Notes under the pieces: model-generated | Told to the model about the DNA's origin: nothing | Databases searched by the model: none | Seen by the model: only the letters and a program-made list of their open reading frames with translations | Shown: positions 57,334 through 64,000 of the stretch, in pieces | Layout: every line of letters starts with the position of its first letter | Numbering within the stretch: the stretch's first letter is position 1 | Assembly (NCBI RefSeq): GCF_030052815.1 | Contig: NC_079495.1 | Coordinates: 117,096,194 to 117,160,193 of the forward strand | Source: Hevea brasiliensis | Taxonomy: Eukaryota > Streptophyta > Magnoliopsida > Malpighiales > Euphorbiaceae | Direction: 5' to 3' | Length of the DNA: 64,000 nucleotides | Program-made: the position numbers and the translations under genes

Positions 57334-58955
57334 TATTTGCCATTTAGATTGTTAATTATATGATTTAATTATGTGATTTGATCATGAGATGATTAATTCA
57401 TTGCTGTTTGCAAGGTCAAGGTGGCGGCATGGAGGTGAACTCCATTGATGCGCATGGTTTGGTGCATCCAACCATGCGCATGGCTTTGGGCTTGGTTGTG
57501 GGCTTGTTTTAAAAGGCCCATAATTAGGCCCATGACTAATTAAAGTGTTTAATTAGGTATTTTAATCGCACAATTAAATTTTGATTCAGATCTGAATTTT
57601 AAAAATTATTTGAATGTGATTTATATTTAAATTTTAAAAGTTATTTGAATGTGATTCAAATTTGAATTTTTAAAGTTGTTTGAATGTGATTCAAATCTGA
57701 ATTTTTAAAGTTGTTTGAATGTGATTCAAATCTGAATTTTTAAATTTGTTTAAATTATATTCAAATCTGGATTTTTAAGTTGAATATGAGATATTTAATT
57801 TAATTTAAGTATATATGTTTTATTTAATTGTTAAATAGTGATATGCAGATGGATGATTATGGACTATAAAAAACCAATGTGATTGGATTTATTTCTTTTA
57901 TGTTTCTTTAGGATTGTAAATTAATTTATTTATTTTAATTTATTTTGGGCATGTATTATTAAGGTTGTAATAATTTTTGGGTTGTAATTTCATTTATTTA
58001 GTTCTTGTAAATTCGCCTTGTTATGCTAAGGATTACTATGTAATTGGATTGCAAGAAGATCAAGGAGGTCAAGAGCATTGGTGGGACCAGTGGGAGGAAT
58101 TCAATATCAAGTGTTGATTATGTACTCCTTTAGCAACTCTTGTAATATGAATGAATGAAATGCACCTAGGAATGCCCAGATTCAATTCTTGGTGTCTCAG
58201 AATTGAATCCCTTAGAAAAGTCCATGATCATACCATATTTACTGTTTATCCATGAATGCATGAGATGTATGGGAATGTATGTAAGTATATGATATATGCA
58301 TGCTAAATGGATAATGTGCAAAATGAGACCTTAATAGTAATTAGGATGATCACAAAATCTTCCAAATAAATGATTAAGTTGGAAATGGTATAATTAAAGT
58401 AATTATAACATGGGCCCTCCATTGAGGCAATTATTTTAAGAAATTTTAAATACTTACATAAGATGCAATTAATTTAAGAGATTTTCTTAAGAATAAATGT
58501 TAAGCATGAGATGTTGTAAATATGTAAATGGTTTGGTGGCCAATATTGGATATACCTGAGAACATTAAAATTATTTGCATAATTACTGGCTCAATGGGAT
58601 CAACTTAACTAATACAAGATAAGTCAATAATAGATGTACCTGAGATTTTGAGCATTAGAGGCTAGGTAAAGGATTGAACCTCACATGAGATGTGATGGGC
58701 AAGGAGTTGCTCACTTATAGTTTATTGTAATTCCAATAATGGATGTACCTGAGGATGATCAATAGAATTATAAGAATTCAATCACCCACTAGAAATCCAT
58801 CCAACTAGGATTTCCGTTTTCTATTTTGGAAGTGTAGGATTCGCTAAGTTAGTGGGAGGACCAATTTGATTAAAAGACCATAATCATTTTGGTTAATTAC
58901 AAGATACATTTACTAATTAATCTGGTTATTTTCTGTAGTTAATTTTCTGATAATA
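57334..58955 (+). other. Copia 5' leader with short tandem repeats
   Basis: 1.6 kb without a gene. From about 57580 to 57775 a unit of about 37 bp (AATGTGATTCAAATCTGAAT with TTTTAAAGTTGTTTG) is repeated about five times. Later the phrase 'tgtacctgag' or close variants recurs at about 58550, 58635 and 58745. May hold packaging or translation signals. Confidence 0.6.
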
Positions 58956-61900
58956 ATGAGTACACCACAACCACCACCATCCAATATTCTTGCAAGCATA
59001 CTTGATCGCAATAGATTGACAGGACCTAATTTATCTGATTGGCTAGGAAATTTGAAACTTGTCCTGAACCTTGAACATATAGGATATGTTCTAGACTCAA
59101 ATGTTCTTGGTCCCTTACCTCTAGAGGCCACTCAAGAGGAATATGAAACGTTGGACAAGTGGAGGGAGCATGATATGAGAGCCAAGTATTACATGCTTGC
59201 TTCTATGAGTAATGAGTTACAGAAGCAGCATGAGAACATGCAGAGTGCGAGTGAGATCCTCCTTCACTTATAAGAGTTGTATGGTGAGCACAGCAGGAAT
59301 GCTAGGTATGAGATATCTAGATAGCTGTTCCACATGAGGATGTCTGAGGGACAGAATATTGGGGATCATGTCCACAAGATGATTCGGCTGATTGAGCAGT
59401 TGGAACATCTTGACTTCAACATGGATTTCCAACTACAGAGTGATTTGATCCTTCAGTCCCTTCCTGAGTCTTTTGGGAATTTTGTGACAAATTTTCATAT
59501 GACTAAATAGGAATGTACCTTGGATGGTTTACTCAACATGCTGGTTATTGCCCAAAAGAATATGCCAGGCAATAACGGAAAAAAGGTAGCTTTGATTGCA
59601 TCTTCTTCTGCTGGAAAGTCCAACAAGAAGAAGGGCAATAAGAAAAAGAAACCTCAGATTTCTGGTCATTTCAAGAAAATAGCTAAACAGAAAGGGAAGA
59701 CTAAAGCTGATGGAGGCAAAGGAAAGTGTTTCCATTACCAGAAGGATGGGCACTGAAAAAGAAACTGCCAAGAGTATCTTGCTTCTCTAAAGGACAAGAA
59801 GGATAGACCTTCGGAAGGTATGTCTATATCTTGTTATTTAGATTCTGATGATACTTATAGTTCATCTACAGCTTAGGTTTTAGATACTGGCGCCAGTTCT
59901 CACATTTCTTATGATATGCAGGAACTAGCAAATAGTAGCAGTTTGCGTTCTCGAGATGCTAGAGTCCGGATTGGCAATGGCTCAACTGTTGAAACTTTAA
60001 CCATAGGATCTAAATCTTTTTACATGTCTGGACATATTTTGTGTTTGGATAATATTTTATATGTACCTGATGCTTTTAAGAACATCATTTCTATATCTAG
60101 TTTGACTAGAAATGGCTATGAATTTCAGTTCACAGATGATGTTTGCAATATTTATTTTGGAAAAAAATATGTTGGTTCGGGTTATATGAATGATGGTCTT
60201 TATTATTTGGATAATAATGACAAACACAAAATGAATACAAGTGATCTAAATGAATGCAATGCCATAGTGAAAATCAACTCAAGTTCAAAATATATTTGGC
60301 ACTTAAGGTTATGTCATGTTGCAGAAGATAGGATTGCAAAACTGGAGAAAATGGGGATTCTTTCCTCATTGGGCTCTGAGCTTACTCCAACTTGTGAATC
60401 TTGCCTTCAGGCCAAAATGACTAGATCACCCTTTGTTGGACAAGGGCTAAGGGCTGAAAATATTTTGGAGCTAATACATAGTGATGTATGTGGTCCATTT
60501 AAGAAAATGGCTAGAGGTGGTTTTCATTACTTTATTACCTTTACTGATGATAAATCAAAGTTTGAGTATTTGTATTTGATGAAATACAAACATGAATCCT
60601 TTGAAAAGTTCAAAGAATTTAAATCTGAAGTAAAAAATCAAACAGGAAAGAGTATTAAAGCCCTTCGATCAGATCATGGAGGTGAATATTTGATTACTGA
60701 ATTTGATGAATACTTGAGAGAGCACGGCATTGTTTCCCAGCTGACTCCTCCAGGAACACCACAGCTGAATGGTGTATCTTAAAGGAGAAATCATACTCTA
60801 TTGGATATGGTACGTAATATAATGAGCTATACTGATATGCCAATCTTTTTTTGGGGATTTGCATTAGAATCAGCTTTGTATATTCTGAATAGGATTCCAT
60901 CAAAATCAGTTTCTTCCACACCTTATGAGATATGGCATGGAAGAAAACCAAGTCTTAAGCATGTTAAGATTTGGAGTTGTCCAGTTTATATCAAAAAGCT
61001 GAACACTGATAAATTGGAAACCAGATCAGAAAAGGGTAGATTTGTTGGATATCCAAAAGATAGTTTTGGATACTATTTTTATTTGCCTACATCACAAAAG
61101 GTTGTGATAAGTAGAGATGCCACATTTCTTGAACAACAGTTTATTCAAGAAGAAGGCAAAGGAAGGCAAATAGAGTTAGAATTGGAGAATTCTGATCAGA
61201 TGGATATAGATCCATCTAGTCAATCTACACCCGTTGATGAAACATCTACATCTGTTCCTCGTAGAACAACCAGGGTATCTCACCCACCAATGAGATATGG
61301 TTTCCTTCATGAAGAAGAATAAGAGTTGTCTACTCATGAAGAAGTAGATCATGGAGATGATCCACTTACCTATGAAGAAGCTATATCAGATATAGACTCT
61401 TCAAAATAGATTGATGCTATGAAATCCGAAATTGATTCCATGTATATGAATCAAGTTTGGGATCTTATTGACTCATCTAAAGGTATTGTACCTATAGGGA
61501 ACAAATGGATTTTCAAGAAGAAAATTGATTCTGATGGAAAGGTAGAGACCTATAAGGCAAGGCTAGTAGCGAAAGGGTTTCGCCAAAGGCAAGGAATCGA
61601 CTATGAGGAGACTTTCTCGCCTGTTGCCATGCTTAAATTAATTAGGATTCTATTAGCAATAAATGCATACTATGATTATGAGATTTGGCAGATGGATGTC
61701 AAAATAGCTTTTCTCAATGGATACATTGAAGAAAACATTTTCATGGAACAACCTAGGGGTTTTGAATCTCAAGATAGTTCCAAGGTATGCAAGCTAAAGC
61801 GATCCATTTATGGGTTAAAACAAGCTTCGAGGAGTTGGAACATTCGTTTTGATGAAGCCATTAAATCATTTGGTTTTATAAAAAATGAGGATGAGCCATG

Positions 61901-62936
61901 TGTATATAAGAAGGTTAGTGACAGTGCTATCACTTTCCTTATCTTATATGTGGATGACATACTGTTGATGGGTAATGACACAGGCATGTTGACAACTCTA
62001 AAGGTATGGTTGTCAAATACATTCTCCATGAAAAACTTAGGGGAGGCAACCTATATTCTTGGGATTCGCATCTATAGAGATAGAGCGAAAAGAATAATTA
62101 GTTTATCCTAAAGTCTATACTTGGAAAAGGTGTTAAAGAGGTTTAACATGCTTGATCCCAAGAGAGGATTGTTACCAGTGAGACATGGTATCCACCTTTC
62201 TAAAGAGATGTCTCCAAAGAGACCTAAAGAAAGAGATAAAATGGTCAGGATTCTATATGCTTTGGCTATTGGAAGTTTAATGTATGCAATATTGTGTACT
62301 AGGCCAGATATCGCATATGTTGTTAGTTTGACTAGTAGGTATCAATCCAATCCAGGTTTGGAACACTGGATAGCTATCAAGAATATCCTTAAGTACTTGA
62401 GAAGAACTAAGGATTTATTCTTGATTTATGGAGGTGGAGACTTGCAATTGGATGGTTATACTGATTCTGATTTCCAATCAGATATCGATGATAGAAAGTC
62501 TACCTCTGGCTATGTGTTAATTTGTAATGGAGGTGCAGTCAGTTGGAAGAGTTCCAAATAGAGTACAACTGCAGATTTCACTACAGAGACTGAGTATATT
62601 CCTGTATTAGATGCTGCAAAGGAAGCTATTTGGATAAAGAAGTTCGTGACAGAACTTGCAGTAGTTCCTTCCATTGAGTCAGCAGTTCCACTTCATTGTG
62701 ACAACAATGGAGCAGTCATACAGGCAAAGGAACCCCAGTCTCACCAGAAATCCAAACACACAGAAAGGCCCTACCACATTATCAAAGAAATAGTTGGGCA
62801 AGGCAATGTAGCCATACAGAAAATAGCATCAGCTGAAAATCTAGTTGATCCATTCACTAAGCCTATGTCACAGACTCAGCTAGACCGACATCTTGAGAAG
62901 ATGGGTCTAAGATATTGTAATGAATGGCTCTAGTGC
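58956..62936 (+). pseudogene. Copia gag-pol polyprotein, single frame with ten internal stops
   Basis: One frame runs from MSTPQPPPSNILASILDRNR to the terminal TAG at 62934. Gag (58956-59760) ends in a zinc knuckle CFHYQKDGH, its second Cys replaced by Tyr. Protease: LDTGASSH (Asp 59883). Integrase: HLRLCH and CESC finger, Asp 60483 (HSDVCGP), Asp 60672 (RSDHGGEY); the catalytic Glu codon expected in NGVSERRN is TAA at 60780. RT: KARLVAKGF, MDVKIAFLNG, YVDD (aspartates 61953-61958). RNase H: YTDSDF and the end near SKHTERPYHI. Internal stops: 59271, 59322, 59508, 61320, 62109, 62559 (Gln expected), 59754, 59874, 61407 (Trp expected), 60780 (Glu). No frameshift is needed anywhere. Ordinary length for a copia polyprotein (about 1325 codons). 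Confidence 0.92.
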
Positions 62937-62947
62937 TAGTGAGAGAT

Positions 62948-64000
62948 TGTTAGTAGTATGCCCTAGAGCATATCATTTAGTATGTATCTTGTACATCTTT
63001 TATTAATAAAAAGCATTTTCACTTTTCCGTTTACATAATATATTTATGTGCAATAGAAAAGGTCCATTGATATTTTATTAGAAATTATATTTTTAAGTTG
63101 TTAGGAATATGAGTGACAGTATTTCTAACACAAAGTATCATAAATAGGTTCACAATCGAGGATACTTCACAATAAGGACATGACTTATCCAATAAGATTG
63201 TATTCATGTTTGTTCCCAAGTCATTTATATGAGATATAAATAAGATAGAATGGTGAGTCTCATGCCATATGACAAACATAATAGGCACTTATACATGATA
63301 AATAGGTCAAACCAGTGACACTTATGATAAGCACATGGAGTTTACTCTTGTCAATGTATTGTCATAAATCATATCAGTGCATATAATCTTTAAACCTGAG
63401 ATAGCACAGTTATCTTGTATATAGGTGGTTTGAGTTTGATACTGCTTTCATACTTGTACTGTGTATGGGTATATGGGCATGTGTTGGCTCTTACTAGTTA
63501 TATATGAAGGTAGGTATTGATCAAGATGGAATCTGTTCATCTAAGTAAATAGAGATAAAATCCTATGTTCATTTAATTGTTCTTGATGTTTCAAGTTCCT
63601 GGCCAGGACAGATAGATTTAATCAGAAAAGAGTTTCTGATAAGAAAATCTTTTAATCAAGAACTGGAATTAAAAGAGAACATAATATTCATAGCAAATGG
63701 GGTTTGATATAAACCATGACTCCAGCTTGAGTTGGGATTTTATAACAGAGATATTCTAGTGCATAGTAACATATGATTATAGGTTCATTTAAGGTAAACC
63801 TTATTACTGATTGGGTGGCCATGGCATGCTATGCTAGGTGTTAACCATGGTCTATGAGGTGCATAAAATGATTTAAAGAAATCATTTATGATAAGAAAGA
63901 GTTCTGATGATATTAAGAGTTGATATCATGTCTCATTGCCAATTAGTGATGAGCCTAGTAAGTCACACACATACACAAGTAATCACCAAATTAAATATGA
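62948..64000 (+). repeat. Copia 3' LTR, incomplete at window end
   Basis: Begins TGTTAGTAGTATGCCC right after the decayed polypurine stretch TAGTGAGAGAT (G-to-A changes compared with the usual GTGGGAGAT). 1053 bp visible; matches 43210-44264. Confidence 0.92.

Larger units (their letters stand above)
43210..64000 (+). mobile_element. Ty1/copia retrotransposon, 5' LTR split by Tekay-2, 3' LTR cut by window end
   Basis: 5' LTR 43210-44870 continues at 56868 to about 57298; primer site 57317-57333; leader to 58955; polyprotein 58956-62936; 3' LTR from 62948 past the window end. The LTR copies start identically (TGTTAGTAGTATGCCC) and differ at about 11 of the first 310 positions. Domain order protease, integrase, RT, RNase H defines Ty1/copia. 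The lineage within copia was not settled. Without the insertion the 5' LTR would be about 2.1 kb. Confidence 0.9.

Noticed and set aside
58956..62936. Recoded stops or suppression in the copia frame
   Set aside because: Stops are of all three types and hit catalytic and structural positions; mutation is the simpler reading.

Overview
This window is plant nuclear DNA from a dicot. The evidence is plant-type split genes (ORC2-like and GET1-like exons with GT/AG introns), AT-rich spacers, and plant-specific LTR retrotransposon lineages (Athila, Tekay/Del chromovirus, a probable Tat/Ogre relative, Ty1/copia), plus a CACTA DNA transposon ending in CACTACAAGAAA. The species cannot be fixed from sequence alone. 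I see no intact, convincingly functional host gene.

Positions 1-19481 are AT-rich host-like sequence with gene remnants: a PIP5K exon on the minus strand (3619-3787), two GET1-like exons on the plus strand (4735-5161), a 256-bp duplicated segment (3087-3342 and 6303-6560), a DNA-glycosylase-like relic on the minus strand (about 15176-15250), and the first four exons of ORC2 (16328-17863, one in-frame stop). Between them lie foldback MITE-like repeats, microsatellites and a probable Athila-type solo LTR (11669-13488). The remaining ORC2 exons are not in the window; the sequence after exon 4 runs into the transposon stack.

Positions 19482-64000 are essentially one nested transposon stack. An Athila element on the minus strand (19482-25950) has its upstream LTR cut by a TGTAGACACC-starting, probably Tat-like LTR region (25951-32058, apparently resuming at 43135-43209). 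That region carries antisense genes with a coiled-coil/PF04195-like product. It is split by a Tekay-like element on the minus strand with 4-kb LTRs (32059-43134, LTR-internal-LTR-internal stub). A Ty1/copia element begins at 43210 and runs past the window end. Its 5' LTR is split by a second Tekay-like element (44871-56862, target duplication AATCT), whose 3' LTR is in turn split by a CACTA transposon (52481-56139, target duplication GGT).

The insertion order can be read as Athila, then Tat-like, then Tekay-1 and copia, then Tekay-2, then CACTA. All polyproteins are dead, but in a characteristic way: mostly stops where Gln or Trp is expected (C-to-T or G-to-A changes) and few frameshifts. The most unusual signals are a hairpin kept about 600 nt from the LTR end in both Tekay-like families, the antisense spliced gene inside a very long LTR-like region, and the copia polyprotein that stays in one frame for 4 kb despite ten stops, one of them exactly on the integrase catalytic glutamate codon.
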